A DNA stretch of 64,000 bases from SIG607 sp045648445 (GCA_045648445.1 JAZRNY010000037.1:1-64000); one strand, 5' to 3'. Counted from the first letter of the stretch, positions 8,515 to 17,472 are shown. The notes: a model not told the origin generated them from the sequence alone. Numbers and translations are program-made.

Positions 8515-9448
8515 AAGATTAGATTTCAACAAACCTCTCAAGTGGGTTCTTATTGCATATGCAGCATTTGCGCTTGTTGGTGTTATAATTGCTGTAACTT
8601 TAGGCGTAAAACTTGATATTAACTTCAAGGGCGGTACTGTTATTACCTATAACTATACCTTTGAAGAAGGCAAAGTTGCCGATATTAACGTAGAAGACGT
8701 AAAAACTTTAGTTAGTGAAAATCTAAAGGCTGACGCAGTTGTTACAAAGGGTGCTTCTCTTGCAGGTAATACATATACTATTACCGTTTCCCTTGTTAAG
8801 AACGAGGCAGTAACTACCGATTCTCAAGAGGCTCTTTCAAAAGCGCTTCAAGAAAAATATAAAGATAACAATGTGGAAGTTTACAGCGCTACTTCCGTAA
8901 GTCCTACACTTGCAGTTAAGTTCTTCATAAAAGCACTTACCGCTGTTTTAGTGGTTGCAATTCTCGTTGTTATTTACGTAGGATTCCGCTTCCGTAAAAT
9001 AGGCGGTGTAACCGCAGCGCTTACAGCATTGGTTGCAGTAGTATTTGACGTTGTAGTTGCATTTGTTGCTTGTGTGGTTTTCCGTTTACAAGTAGATATG
9101 AACTTTATTGCCGTTGTATTAACTATACTTGGTTATTCACTTAACGATACTATAGTTGTGTACGACTCCGTACGTGAAAACAAAAAAATCAGCGAAGGTC
9201 TTACCCTTGCTGAAATGGTTAACAAGAGTCTTCACGACGTATTCGCAAGAAATATCGTAACAACAACTACTACCGTTCTTGCGGTTATTACTATTATCGT
9301 AGTATCCGAAATTTACGGTCTTACTTCACTTCGTACATTTGCTATTCCCATGGTATTCGGTCTTATTTCCGGATGTGTTTCTTCTCTCTTCATTGCTTGT
9401 CCTTTGTGGGTTTGCTGGAGAAACAAATTGGATGCAAAGAAAAAATAA
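8507..9448 (+). CDS. secF: Protein translocase subunit SecF
   Basis: The 313-residue protein starts at ATG 8507, preceded by GGAGG at 8494-8498. In-frame codons further upstream lie inside secD and lack a ribosome binding site. It has an N-terminal helix, the INFKGGTVITYNY motif (the SecF 'D/N-F-x-GGT' signature), a small external domain and five C-terminal helices. VVLTILGYSLNDTIVVYDSVREN is the conserved membrane Asp/Arg region. It partners with SecD in protein export. A strong terminator follows at once. Confidence 0.95.
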   Translation: MAKRLDFNKPLKWVLIAYAAFALVGVIIAVTLGVKLDINFKGGTVITYNYTFEEGKVADINVEDVKTLVSENLKADAVVTKGASLAGNTYTITVSLVKNEAVTTDSQEALSKALQEKYKDNNVEVYSATSVSPTLAVKFFIKALTAVLVVAILVVIYVGFRFRKIGGVTAALTALVAVVFDVVVAFVACVVFRLQVDMNFIAVVLTILGYSLNDTIVVYDSVRENKKISEGLTLAEMVNKSLHDVFARNIVTTTTTVLAVITIIVVSEIYGLTSLRTFAIPMVFGLISGCVSSLFIACPLWVCWRNKLDAKKK

Positions 9449-9455
9449 AAACTAT

Positions 9456-9480
9456 AAAACCGACTTGCAAAGTCGGTTTT
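9456..9480 (+). terminator. Rho-independent terminator after secF
   Basis: Eleven-base stem AAAACCGACTT / AAGTCGGTTTT with a GCA loop. It lies only 17 bases before the next start codon, so the following oxidoreductase gene has little room for a separate promoter and may depend on read-through. Confidence 0.8.
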
Positions 9481-9496
9481 ATTTATAGGTGATAAT

Positions 9497-10483
9497 ATGT
9501 TAAATATTGCTACTATAGGTACAAGTTGGATAACCGAGGCTTTTATCGGTGGACTTGATTTGTTACCCGATATGTATAACCTTACAGCAGTTTTTTCAAG
9601 AAGTAAAGAACGCGGAGAAACTTTTTTAAATAAAATCGGGAAAACTGCCCGTGTTTTTACCGATATTGAGCGAATGGCTAAAGATAACGGAATAGACGCT
9701 GTTTATATAGCAAGTCCAAATTCCCTTCATTTTGAACAGGCTATGCTTATGGTTGAAAACAAAAAGCACGTAATAGTGGAAAAGCCTATTGTAATAAGCG
9801 AACAACAATTTATGGCACTTAGCGATGCGGCAGAAAAAAACGGCGTTATTTTTATGGAAGCAATTATTCCAATGCATCTTCCTGCACGAAAAATAATAAA
9901 AGAAAACTTAAAAAAATTAGGCAAAATACAAACTTCCCGTTTTCAATTTTGTCAGTTGTCAAGTAAATATAACCAATATCTTAATGGAGAAAATCCAAAT
10001 ATTTTCAATCCTCTTTTTGCAACCGGCACCCTTATGGATTTGGGTATTTACTGTATTTATCCTGCTATTGACTTTTTTGGTTTACCCGAAAATTTAAATA
10101 CTTTTGCTACATTTTTAGAAAGCGGAAGTGATGCCGCGATTTCTTCGGTTTATAATTACTGTGACCATATAGTTAATATTATTTCTTCAAAAACCTGTCA
10201 AAGTGATTTGCCAAGCGAAATTGTCGGTGACAAAGGAACTATGACCATTGGACATATTTCTAAATACGATGAAGTTATAATTACAGTAGACTCCAAAACC
10301 GAAAAACTTGTGGGTACTATGACAAAAGAAGAACTTATGAGTTATGAAGCCAAAGATTTTTACCGATATATTACCGATAAAAAGTCAACGGCTGAAGAAT
10401 ATAAACAAATGCGCACTTTGTCTCTCACGGTTTGCGCCGTAATGGAAGCAATGCGTATGCAGGCGGATATAAAGTTTTATTAA
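9497..10483 (+). CDS. Gfo/Idh/MocA-family oxidoreductase
   Basis: The 328-residue protein has an N-terminal Rossmann fold beginning IATIGTSWITEAF, a form of the NAD-binding loop in which GTSWIT replaces the common GxGxxG. The family hallmark EKP follows (HVIVEKPIVIS, about residue 96), and the C-terminal beta-sheet domain contains GTLMDLGIYCIYP. Members oxidise or epimerise sugars, inositols or sugar acids with NAD(P). AGGTGATA precedes the ATG. The neighbours give no clue to the substrate. Confidence 0.85.
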   Translation: MLNIATIGTSWITEAFIGGLDLLPDMYNLTAVFSRSKERGETFLNKIGKTARVFTDIERMAKDNGIDAVYIASPNSLHFEQAMLMVENKKHVIVEKPIVISEQQFMALSDAAEKNGVIFMEAIIPMHLPARKIIKENLKKLGKIQTSRFQFCQLSSKYNQYLNGENPNIFNPLFATGTLMDLGIYCIYPAIDFFGLPENLNTFATFLESGSDAAISSVYNYCDHIVNIISSKTCQSDLPSEIVGDKGTMTIGHISKYDEVIITVDSKTEKLVGTMTKEELMSYEAKDFYRYITDKKSTAEEYKQMRTLSLTVCAVMEAMRMQADIKFY

Positions 10484-10515
10484 AAATATACTGAATATAA
10501 ACACAAGTAAAAAAA

Positions 10516-10544
10516 CGGTAGTTTTCCACAACGGTAAACTGCCG
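10516..10544. terminator. Possible terminator hairpin after the oxidoreductase gene
   Basis: CGGTAGTTT pairs with AAACTGCCG (one G-T pair) around an 11-base loop. The T-run is better on the minus strand (A8 at 10508-10515) than on the plus strand, so its direction is ambiguous. Confidence 0.4.
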
Positions 10545-10569
10545 CTTTGTATTTTTAACGCAGTAAATA

Positions 10570-10598
10570 TTGACACAAAAATTTTAAAAAAGTATATA
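10570..10598 (+). promoter_or_regulatory. Strong promoter upstream of the MITE-like element
   Basis: Consensus TTGACA (10570-10575), 17 bases, TATATA (10593-10598). It lies about 450 bases upstream of the next real gene, with the MITE-like element in between, so it probably drives the gene at 11051 through the element. Confidence 0.6.
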
Positions 10599-10689
10599 TA
10601 AAATAGAAAAATTAAATTTCTGTGTCACAAATTCACTGAAAGTGTCGTTATTATATACAGAAGGGTAAAAAGGGTAGAGTTTTATAATT

Positions 10690-10725
10690 ATGAAAGAGAT
10701 GTTCCCAATGTACCATTTAGCTTAA
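10690..10725 (+). pseudogene. Eleven-codon remnant reading frame interrupted by the MITE-like element
   Basis: An ATG at 10690, downstream of purine-rich GGGTAAAAAGGG, opens MKEMFPMYHLA. It is stopped by the TAA supplied by the first bases of the element. It may be the start of a gene cut by insertion, or chance. Nothing recognisable remains. Confidence 0.25.
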
Positions 10726-10998
10726 GCAAACACGAATAATCCGAACCTGATTTTAAAGGCTCAATTTTCGTCTTTGCATTGTTAAAATACTCGTTAATCC
10801 GTCAGGATTAACTGCGTTTTGTGCCTCGCACAGCCAAAAATTCAACTCTTTAAAATTCTGCGACCTAAAACGGGCAGAATTTGGAGTGATTTTTGGTGCG
10901 GAAGAATCCGTCAGGCTAATGCCTACGGGTGATGACAAACCGAAAAGTGCCGAAAGAATGCCGTTTTAGGCAGGTTCGGATTATTCGTGTTTGCTTAA
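10722..10998. mobile_element. MITE-like element with perfect 28-bp terminal inverted repeats
   Basis: The 277-base element is bounded by TTAAGCAAACACGAATAATC... (10722-10749) and its exact complement (10971-10998). It encodes no transposase. Inside are further foldable segments: TTAATCC-GTCA-GGATTAA (10795-10812), a long hairpin joining CCAAAAATTCAACTC with GAGTGATTTTTGG around AAATTCTGC/GCAGAATTT, and a direct repeat AATCCGTCAGG (10796-10806 and 10905-10915). Both outer ends are TTAA, which may itself be the duplicated target. Non-coding elements with matching ends are usually moved in trans by a full-length transposon. A related single end lies at 24776. Confidence 0.8.
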
Positions 10999-11050
10999 CG
11001 CAAATCAAATATATTAAGGAGAAAGATTATGAAAAAACTGGAGAGTGTTT

Positions 11051-12193
11051 ATGAAAAAAATTGTTGTGATTTTATCTTGCCTGTTGTCTGTTTTGATAGT
11101 TACTCTTGTTGTATTTGGTATAGTTGTATACAGCGAATATCAAAAAGCGTTAGAACAAGTTGTTAACAGAGAAATGCTTTTTTGGAAAGAGGAGGATAAT
11201 CTTTGCTTTACAAATCCAAACAAAGCATCCTCAGGGTTCAAGTTTGATACAGTTTCGGGTAAAATAAAGCAGATTGTTTCTGACGTGGATTACAAATATA
11301 TTAAATACGAAGATGAAAAACTCAGATTTGTAAAAGATTTACAAAAAGGTATTTACTGCTTAAACAAAGAGAGCGGTGAAATATTTTACTTATTTGATAT
11401 GCAAAAAGAAAAGAAAAACGACGGTTATGCTGACGGATTTGGCATAACAGACGTAAACGTTTCAAATATGTATAATTATAACGGTAAATTGTATTATTCA
11501 CAAAGCATATCAATACGCACGCAGGACAACTCTGAAACTGTCAAAGCATTTTTCTCCTTTGATCCTCTTACTAATAAACTGACCGAAATTTCTGTTCCCG
11601 AAAATATATTGGGAAGAGACGAAACTAAAAATGTTTTATATTTTGTGCAAAGTGAAAATGAAGAAAAAATCTTGAAAAGCTTTGATATAAATACGGGGGA
11701 AATAACAGAAATAGTTGATAGTCTAGGCAGTGTGATATATAACGTGTATCCTTATGAATACGGAATTTATTATCTTTCAAGCGTGAATGGAATCGATGAT
11801 TTTACGCTTAATACATACAATACTTCTACGGGAGAAAGCAATAGAATTGATTTGCCGAGCAGCCTGGTTACAGGACTTTTATATAGCGAAAAAGAAGACA
11901 TATTCTTTTGTTTTTTTGCCAATAACAATTATTGTGTGTTGGATAGCGACTTAAAGAACGAAGTGAATCTAAAGCAAATACCAAAAGATAAAAACGAATA
12001 TGCAAAAACTGACGTTTCGCCTATGATAGAATTGAACGGAAAAATTTATTTTGCCAAGTACAATTCTTATGGAATTGACGATGCTTACGTGGTTTACGGT
12101 ATGGACGCTGACGGTAATTTAGAAACGGTGAAGAAACAGGAAACGTCTTTTATGAATAAAATTCTGCTGATAATTGCTGAAAAAGAAAAATAA
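11051..12193 (+). CDS. Membrane-anchored beta-propeller-like protein of unknown function
   Basis: The 380-residue protein starts with one hydrophobic helix (about residues 3-26) that serves as a signal anchor. It continues with repeated blade-like segments: LRFVKDLQKGIYCLNKESGEIFYLF, KLYYSQSISI, VLYFVQSENEEKILKSFDINTGEI and GIYYLSS. This alternation of 'YY/LYF' strands with 'D..TGE/SGE' turns is typical of beta-propeller proteins such as the DUF5050 group, so it is probably exposed outside the membrane. ATG 11051 is chosen because GGAGAG lies five bases upstream; GTG 11045 is in frame but overlaps that site. A competing ATG at 11029 has a better AAGGAG but opens an out-of-frame reading of 45 codons. 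The gene sits directly after the MITE-like element. Confidence 0.6.
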   Translation: MKKIVVILSCLLSVLIVTLVVFGIVVYSEYQKALEQVVNREMLFWKEEDNLCFTNPNKASSGFKFDTVSGKIKQIVSDVDYKYIKYEDEKLRFVKDLQKGIYCLNKESGEIFYLFDMQKEKKNDGYADGFGITDVNVSNMYNYNGKLYYSQSISIRTQDNSETVKAFFSFDPLTNKLTEISVPENILGRDETKNVLYFVQSENEEKILKSFDINTGEITEIVDSLGSVIYNVYPYEYGIYYLSSVNGIDDFTLNTYNTSTGESNRIDLPSSLVTGLLYSEKEDIFFCFFANNNYCVLDSDLKNEVNLKQIPKDKNEYAKTDVSPMIELNGKIYFAKYNSYGIDDAYVVYGMDADGNLETVKKQETSFMNKILLIIAEKEK

Positions 12194-12320
12194 TCATTAA
12201 GAACACAGAACGAATGAGACGGTGTTCCCCAATAAGCCGATTATATAGAAGCAAATACTTGACCAAAATAATATCCCCGTATTTATGGGAGCGGTAACAG
12301 ATTTAAGTTAACTGAGAACT

Positions 12321-12350
12321 AAAAAACAGACTCAAAAGAGTCTGTTTTTT
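12321..12350 (-). terminator. Rho-independent terminator of the RNase P RNA gene
   Basis: Stem AAAAAACAGACTC / GAGTCTGTTTTTT with an AAAA loop. It lies four bases beyond the 3' end of RNase P RNA on the minus strand and can also work for the plus strand. Confidence 0.85.
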
Positions 12351-12354
12351 TAAT

Positions 12355-12677
12355 GAGTCTGCCTATAAGCCGAGTTCTGTTATCGACGACTATCTATCTC
12401 GAAAGGCTGTTGCCAACCTCCTCAAGCCGCTTTTCACGACACGTCGAGCAAACGTATGGTCGTAGTCAGCGTTGCTCCGGATAAGGTTTACAGGGCCGAT
12501 ACGTCTCCGTATCGCCGGTGAGCTCTTACCTCGCCTTTCCACCCTTACCGAAAAATCGGCGGTATATCTCTGTTGCACTATCTCTAAGGTCACCCTCGGC
12601 GGCCGTTAGCCGCTATCCTGCTCTATGGGGCTCGGACTTTCCTCACACTGTTGTGCGCAGCCGTCCGGCAAACTCGC
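12355..12677 (-). ncRNA. rnpB: RNase P RNA (bacterial type A-like)
   Basis: The minus strand carries the conserved 5' core GAGGAAAGTCCGAGC and the 3' core ACAGAACTCGGCTTATAG. The ends pair as helix P1 (GAGTTTGCC with GGCAGACTC). The RNA of about 323 bases is the catalytic part of RNase P, which removes the 5' leader of precursor tRNAs. The 5' end is placed seven bases after a strong -10 box and agrees with P1, and a terminator follows the 3' end. Small reading frames here are incidental. Confidence 0.95.
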
Positions 12678-12683
12678 AAGGGT

Positions 12684-12712
12684 ATTTTAACATAAAATAT
12701 ACTTTGTGTCAA
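12684..12712 (-). promoter_or_regulatory. Promoter of the RNase P RNA gene
   Basis: On the minus strand, TTGACA (12712-12707), a 17-base spacer and TAAAAT (12689-12684) place the transcription start at about 12677, exactly the predicted 5' end of the RNA. Confidence 0.85.
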
Positions 12713-12764
12713 AGTCTTTTTCTTTTGCATATATAGAATTAGAAATGTGTAAAGGAGAAGTTTT

Positions 12765-13835
12765 ATGTTTTTAAGTTGTTTGCCTACATATTTTTTGACC
12801 GCTAATTCTGCTGATGGTTTTATTAACGGCTTTAACTCTGCTTTTGATTTAAAGGACGGTTGGCGTGTCTATCTTATTAAGGGTGGTCCCGGCACGGGAA
12901 AATCAACCTTTATGAAAAAAATGGCGGAAGAACTTTCAAATAACGGGGAAGAAGTGCACCTTGTTCCTTGCAGCAGTGATCCCAATTCACTTGACGGCGT
13001 TGTTACGCCAAATAAAAAAATATGCTTTTTTGATGCTACTTCACCGCATATTTTAAATCCTGAATATCCCGGAGTATGCGAAGAAACTATTGATTTGGGT
13101 GTGTTTTGGGATAGCGATAAACTATATAATGACCGCGACTCAATAATCAAACTCACCGATAAAAATAAAGAACTTCATAAACTTGCTTCAAAGGTTATTT
13201 CGGCGGTAGGGCAACTTAAAAGACGTAAAAACAGAATTTCTTTAATGGCAACGGATATAGATAAAACGTTTGATTTTGCCATTAAATTGGCAAAACGTTA
13301 TATAAAAGAAGGTTATAAAAAGGGAAAAGAAAGGGTATGGTACCTTTCAGCCATTACCAATGAAGGAGAAGTTTTCTTAAAGGATACTGTTGAAAAATTG
13401 TGCGATACAACCGTTTTAATAGAAGATAATTATGCAACCGTTACGGGTATTATTATGGCGGTTATAAGGGATTACGCCATAGAAAAAAATATAGAAATAA
13501 TAACCGTAAAAAATAATGTTTTACCACACGAACAAATAGACCATATACTTATTCCGTCTTTATCACTTGCCTTTATAAGCGGTAAGGAATTTGAAGGTGA
13601 TAAGCGAGTGATTCACAGTTCACGCTTTATGGATAGAAACGTTTTAAAGGAACATAGAAGCACCGTAAAACTTATTGACAAACTTTCGGCAGAACTTACT
13701 TTGAGCGCCGTTGAATTGCTGAAAAAGGCTAAAATTAATCATGATGAACTGGAAAGTTTTTATATAAAGGCAATGGACTTTAATTCTTTGGAAAAATTTG
13801 CGTCAAATTTCGCTCAAAAACTGCTTTTGTATTGA
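12765..13835 (+). CDS. P-loop ATPase of unknown function (PRK06851-like)
   Basis: The 356-residue protein has a clear Walker A motif GGPGTGKST (about residues 42-50) after a short N-terminal segment. Then come VPCSSDPNSLDGVV and a candidate Walker B-type strand KKICFFDATSPH. The second half shows no second P-loop and ends in helical sequence. The overall length and the 'CSSDPxSLDGV..P' stretch resemble an uncharacterised Firmicute ATPase family (PRK06851), some members of which carry two P-loop modules. AAGGAG stands seven bases before the ATG. The gene is divergent from the RNase P RNA gene. The function is unknown. Confidence 0.65.
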   Translation: MFLSCLPTYFLTANSADGFINGFNSAFDLKDGWRVYLIKGGPGTGKSTFMKKMAEELSNNGEEVHLVPCSSDPNSLDGVVTPNKKICFFDATSPHILNPEYPGVCEETIDLGVFWDSDKLYNDRDSIIKLTDKNKELHKLASKVISAVGQLKRRKNRISLMATDIDKTFDFAIKLAKRYIKEGYKKGKERVWYLSAITNEGEVFLKDTVEKLCDTTVLIEDNYATVTGIIMAVIRDYAIEKNIEIITVKNNVLPHEQIDHILIPSLSLAFISGKEFEGDKRVIHSSRFMDRNVLKEHRSTVKLIDKLSAELTLSAVELLKKAKINHDELESFYIKAMDFNSLEKFASNFAQKLLLY

Positions 13836-13860
13836 CATTTTAATTTTAGTGAATTAAACT
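13832..13860 (+). promoter_or_regulatory. Predicted promoter of the two-gene unit at 13889
   Basis: TTGACA (13832-13837), 17 bases, TAAACT (13855-13860). It begins at the stop codon of the ATPase gene. Confidence 0.55.
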
Positions 13861-13888
13861 TAAAATATAATTTATAAGGAGGGATTGT

Positions 13889-14434
13889 GTGAAAAATGGT
13901 AACGGAAAAATATATTTAATGGCAATAGTTACTATATTTATTGCCGTAGGTACTCTTGTTGGCGCAGGAGTTCTTGCAAATATTTACGGCAAAGATTTTT
14001 CATACACTCCCAGCCTTACCGAATACGGCAGTCAAACCGATAATGTTTCAAGCGAAAATACGTCGTCTGATAACGTTATTAGCAGTAGCCAAAGTGATTT
14101 GCAGTTAAATTCTTCTTCGGAAGAAAGTGTTCCCGATGAAACGTATCCACATATTGAAACGGGAATTTATTTAAACGGGGAAGATAGTATTGTTGTAACT
14201 TTTTATGAGGCGGGTTTTATAGAGGGTAATATTAACTGTTCGTCAATTACTATGGAATTTTCGGGGCAAATGATTGAAAATACTCTTGTAGCAACGGGAA
14301 CGGACAGCCTTAATAACACTATAGAAATTAAATTTGCATTTAATGAAAATAAAATTGATGCAATAAGCAGACCTACAATACGCTATGAAGAGAACGAAGA
14401 TTATTTGGTTGTTTTAGGGGTTTTTGAAAAGTAG
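13889..14434 (+). CDS. Membrane-anchored small protein with Ser-rich linker, unknown function
   Basis: The 181-residue protein starts at GTG 13889 behind AAGGAGGG. It has one N-terminal membrane helix (about 8-30), a Ser/Asp/Glu-rich linker (about 42-88), then a beta-rich C-terminal region of about 90 residues (HIETGIYLNGEDSIVVTFYEAGFIEG...). Such an anchor-linker-domain plan suggests a cell-surface domain. I recognise no family. It is followed 10 bases later by the esterase-like gene, so the two are probably co-transcribed. Confidence 0.55.
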   Translation: MKNGNGKIYLMAIVTIFIAVGTLVGAGVLANIYGKDFSYTPSLTEYGSQTDNVSSENTSSDNVISSSQSDLQLNSSSEESVPDETYPHIETGIYLNGEDSIVVTFYEAGFIEGNINCSSITMEFSGQMIENTLVATGTDSLNNTIEIKFAFNENKIDAISRPTIRYEENEDYLVVLGVFEK

Positions 14435-14444
14435 GAGAAAAAAC

Positions 14445-15590
14445 ATGAGTGAACTTTTTAAAATTAATATTACAGAATATAAAGAGTTTGGAAAACTTCC
14501 CGATCCTTTTTTAAAGGAAGACGGAACAAGATTTACCGATCCTAAAGATTGGGATAAAATGAAAGACAATCTTTATAAAAGCGCAGTTGAATTTCAGTAC
14601 GGCAAACAACCGCCTGCACCTGAATTTTTTAAGGTTGAACCTACCTATATTTCAGGATACGGACATTCTAACACCTATCTTATATATGCCGGAACCAAGG
14701 AGAAATCTATTGTATTTCGCTTAAAACTGTTTTTACCGAACTGTAACAAACCCTGTCCGGTTGTGGTTGACGGTGACGGTTGTTTTGAGTATGCGTACGA
14801 TAAAGCCTTTATAAATACTTTTAGAGATAACGATATTGCATTGGCACTTTTTGACAGAACCGAAATTGCTCATGATATAAACGGAGAGGGCAGATGCAAA
14901 GGCGCTTTTTACGATACATATAATGATTATAACTACGGCGCTATTACCGCGTGGGCTTGGGCTTATTCAAGGGTAGTGGATGCGTTGGAAATAATAAATA
15001 AAACCGACAATTCATTAATAACTTTTACGGGTCATTCACGTGGCGGCAAAACTGCAATGCTTGCGGGTGCGCTTGATAGCAGAGCGGCAATAGTAAATCC
15101 GAATGAAACCTGTGCAGGCGCTTGTTCTTGTAACAGACTTTTTATAAAGGCAATAGGTGAAGACGGGGTGGAACGGCCCAGTGAAACAGCCGCCGACCTT
15201 GTAAAGATGTTCCCCTTCTGGATGGGTGAGGAATTTAACGAAATGGCAGACACCCCTGAACTTTTGCCCTTTGACTCCCATTATTTAAAGGCTATGGTAG
15301 CGCCACGCGTATTGTTTGTGTCGGAAGCGGGCAGCGATATATGGGCAAATCCTGTTGGCAGTTGGCAAACCACTATGGCGGCGCAGGAAGTTTATGATTT
15401 TTTAGGCGCTAAAGATAATTTGTATTGGTATTATAGAAACGGCAAACATTTTCATCATATAGAAGATTTAGAAAAACTGGTTAAGGTTATAAAAAATGTA
15501 AAATATACAGAGCCTATCGGCGAAGGCTTTTTTGAAACACCTTTTGATAAACCGCCTCTTATGTACGATTGGAAAAATCCTGCCAAATAA
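14445..15590 (+). CDS. Alpha/beta-hydrolase, CE15 (glucuronoyl esterase)-like
   Basis: The 381-residue protein has the nucleophile elbow GHSRGGKTAML (about residue 192), in the G-x-S-R-x-G-K form typical of carbohydrate esterase family 15 and related acetyl xylan esterases. It also has PVVVDGDG before it, SDIWANPVGSW after it and a late GKHFHH that can supply the catalytic histidine. No signal peptide is present, so unlike secreted CE15 enzymes it would act inside the cell. It may remove ester groups from imported sugars. The substrate is uncertain. ATG 14445 has AGGAG upstream. Confidence 0.65.
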   Translation: MSELFKINITEYKEFGKLPDPFLKEDGTRFTDPKDWDKMKDNLYKSAVEFQYGKQPPAPEFFKVEPTYISGYGHSNTYLIYAGTKEKSIVFRLKLFLPNCNKPCPVVVDGDGCFEYAYDKAFINTFRDNDIALALFDRTEIAHDINGEGRCKGAFYDTYNDYNYGAITAWAWAYSRVVDALEIINKTDNSLITFTGHSRGGKTAMLAGALDSRAAIVNPNETCAGACSCNRLFIKAIGEDGVERPSETAADLVKMFPFWMGEEFNEMADTPELLPFDSHYLKAMVAPRVLFVSEAGSDIWANPVGSWQTTMAAQEVYDFLGAKDNLYWYYRNGKHFHHIEDLEKLVKVIKNVKYTEPIGEGFFETPFDKPPLMYDWKNPAK

Positions 15591-15620
15591 AAAACACGCT
15601 CCGGTCGGAGCGTGTTTTTT
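15589..15620. terminator. Bidirectional terminator between the esterase gene and galT remnant
   Basis: Fourteen-base stem AAAAAACACGCTCC / GGAGCGTGTTTTTT with a four-base loop. It lies between convergent genes and has T-runs on both strands. Confidence 0.85.
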
Positions 15621-15622
15621 TA

Positions 15623-17106
15623 TCATACCTGTTGAATAAATCGTAAAAATGCGGATTTGCCTTGCGGTGTGCGTTTGTAAACACCTGCATCTTCTAAAAC
15701 TTTAGAGAATACAACACCTATTTCTTTTTCTATAATATCGTCAATGTTATTGCTGTTAAAGGTGTATTTTTCTTTAAGTTCGTCGGTCCAATCGGCGTGT
15801 TTTGCCAAAACTTAGTCTTTTCTTACGTCACTGCCGTTTAATATGGCGTTTTTAAGGGATTTCATTTCATCCTTTAAACGCGCAGGCAGAACTGCAAGAC
15901 CCATAACTTCAATAAGACCTATATTTTCTTTTTTAATGTGATGAAGTTCTGCGTGGGGGTGATATACTCCTAAGGGGTGTGCGTTTGTGGTAATATTATT
16001 TCTAAGAACCAAATCAAGTTCAAAGTTTTCGCCGTTTTTACGAGCAATGGGAGTTATTGTGTTATGAGGAGTGCCGTTAGATTGGGCATAAATAAATGCA
16101 TCCTCGTCTGTATAACATCTCCACGAAGCAAGGATTTTATCTGCAAGGGCGATAATTCTATCGCTATCCTTACCGTATAAACGGATAACCGACATTGGCC
16201 ATTTCACTATACCTGCGCCTACGTCTTCAAAATCTTTAAAGGTGACTTCGGTTTCAATTTCGGCTTTTGCCATTGCAAAAGTGTAGTTGCCGCCTTGGAA
16301 GTGATCGTGGGTTAAAATCGAACCGCCTACTATGGGAAGGTCGGCATTTGAACCAACAAAGTAATGAGGGAAAAGTTTAACAAAATCAAAAAGTTTTACG
16401 AAGGTATCGTGATTAATAGCCATTGGAGTGTGTTTTGAATTAAATACTATGCAATGTTCGTTATAATAAACATAGGGAGAGTATTGAAAACACCAGTCAC
16501 TGTTATTTATGGTTACGGGAATAATTCTGTGATTAGCCTTTGCGGGATGGTCAAGTCTTCCAAGATAACCTTCGTTTTCGCGGCATAATTGACAAAGAGG
16601 ATAAGAACTTTGCGTTGCGTTCCTTGTCGCTGCAATTGCTTTAGGGTCCTTTTCGGGTTTAGAAAGATTTATTGTAATATCAAGTGTTCCGTAATAGGTG
16701 TCGGTAGTCCACTTTATATCTTTTTTATGCGATAACGGCGAATATAGTCGCTGTCCTGACTGAAAGTATAATAAAAGTCAGTTGCAAGTTTAGGACTTTC
16801 TTTATAAAGAGCATTAAATTTTTTTATAACCTCGCTGGGACGGGGAAGAAGCAACGCCATTAATTCGGTATCAAAAATATCCTTTTGGGTAATGCTATCT
16901 TCACAAAGTCCGTTTTCAACGGCAAAATCAAGTATATCCTTTAATATAACTTCAAGGTTTTCTTCGTCGGCATTAGCACACTCGTCAAATGCATCAAGTT
17001 TTAATTTTGCTAAAATTCTATTGGTTACATAAATTTTGTCTTCCTTTTCTAAAAGACCATTTTTAATACCGTAACTTACAAGTTCAGTAATACGTTTATT
17101 TATCAT
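15623..17106 (-). pseudogene. galT: UDP-glucose-hexose-1-phosphate uridylyltransferase (GalT type 2), broken by two lesions
   Basis: Read on the minus strand, a type 2 GalT of about 494 residues can be followed from ATG 17106 to 15623. The family features include NLSKPEKDPKAIA, CQLCRENEGY, VGSNADLPIVGGS, the active-site THDHFQGG, LRNNITT.AHPLGVYHPH and IGLIEVMGLAVLPARLK. GalT exchanges UMP between UDP-glucose and galactose-1-phosphate in the Leloir pathway. Two lesions break it. A run of six A (near 16716-16721) seems one short of the seven needed to read RIKKDIKW, so the frame ends at 16714. A TAA at 15812-15814 interrupts DVRKD-stop-VLAKHADW in frame. Everything else is well preserved, so the loss is recent or the sequence has errors. 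galK and galE are not nearby. Confidence 0.85.
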
Positions 17107-17206
17107 ACCTATTCTCCCGAAAAGTTAAATTTTATCCAGTGCAATTATATACCTAAAAGTCTTTTTCGTCAACGAAATAAAAAAATAAATTTTTTTAAAA
17201 AAGTAC

Positions 17207-17235
17207 TTGACAAACCTTTTATAGTGTGGTAAGAT
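17207..17235 (+). promoter_or_regulatory. Promoter of the 5S rRNA gene
   Basis: TTGACA (17207-17212), 17 bases, TAAGAT (17230-17235), about 25 bases before the mature 5S sequence. Confidence 0.75.
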
Positions 17236-17259
17236 ATCAAAGTCGCAGGACGACAGACA

Positions 17260-17376
<117 letters not shown>

Positions 17377-17381
17377 CAAAG

Positions 17382-17411
17382 GACACAAGCAAACGCTTGT
17401 GTCTTTTTTTT
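17382..17411 (+). terminator. Terminator of the 5S rRNA gene
   Basis: Nine-base stem GACACAAGC / GCTTGTGTC with an AAAC loop, followed by eight T. Confidence 0.9.
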
Positions 17412-17412
17412 A

Positions 17413-17441
17413 TTGATTTATGATTTTTGCTATGGTATAAT
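17413..17441 (+). promoter_or_regulatory. Predicted promoter of the polysaccharide exporter operon
   Basis: TTGATT (17413-17418), 17 bases, TATAAT (17436-17441), directly after the 5S terminator. Confidence 0.65.
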
Positions 17442-17472
17442 ATCTTATATTATTGTTGATAAGGAGAAGATT

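Noticed and set aside
11029..11166. 45-codon frame from ATG 11029 with a better ribosome binding site than the gene at 11051
   Set aside because: It is out of frame with the clear membrane-anchored protein, is Cys-rich without a known pattern and overlaps it entirely. It may be a leader frame but cannot be supported.
12390..12736. Open frames on both strands over 12390-12736
   Set aside because: They lie inside the RNase P RNA gene and its promoter, and their translations show no protein-like pattern.
16424..16721. Programmed frameshift in galT at the A6 run
   Set aside because: GalT is not known to use frameshifting, and a second lesion (in-frame stop) exists downstream, so a broken gene or sequence error is simpler.
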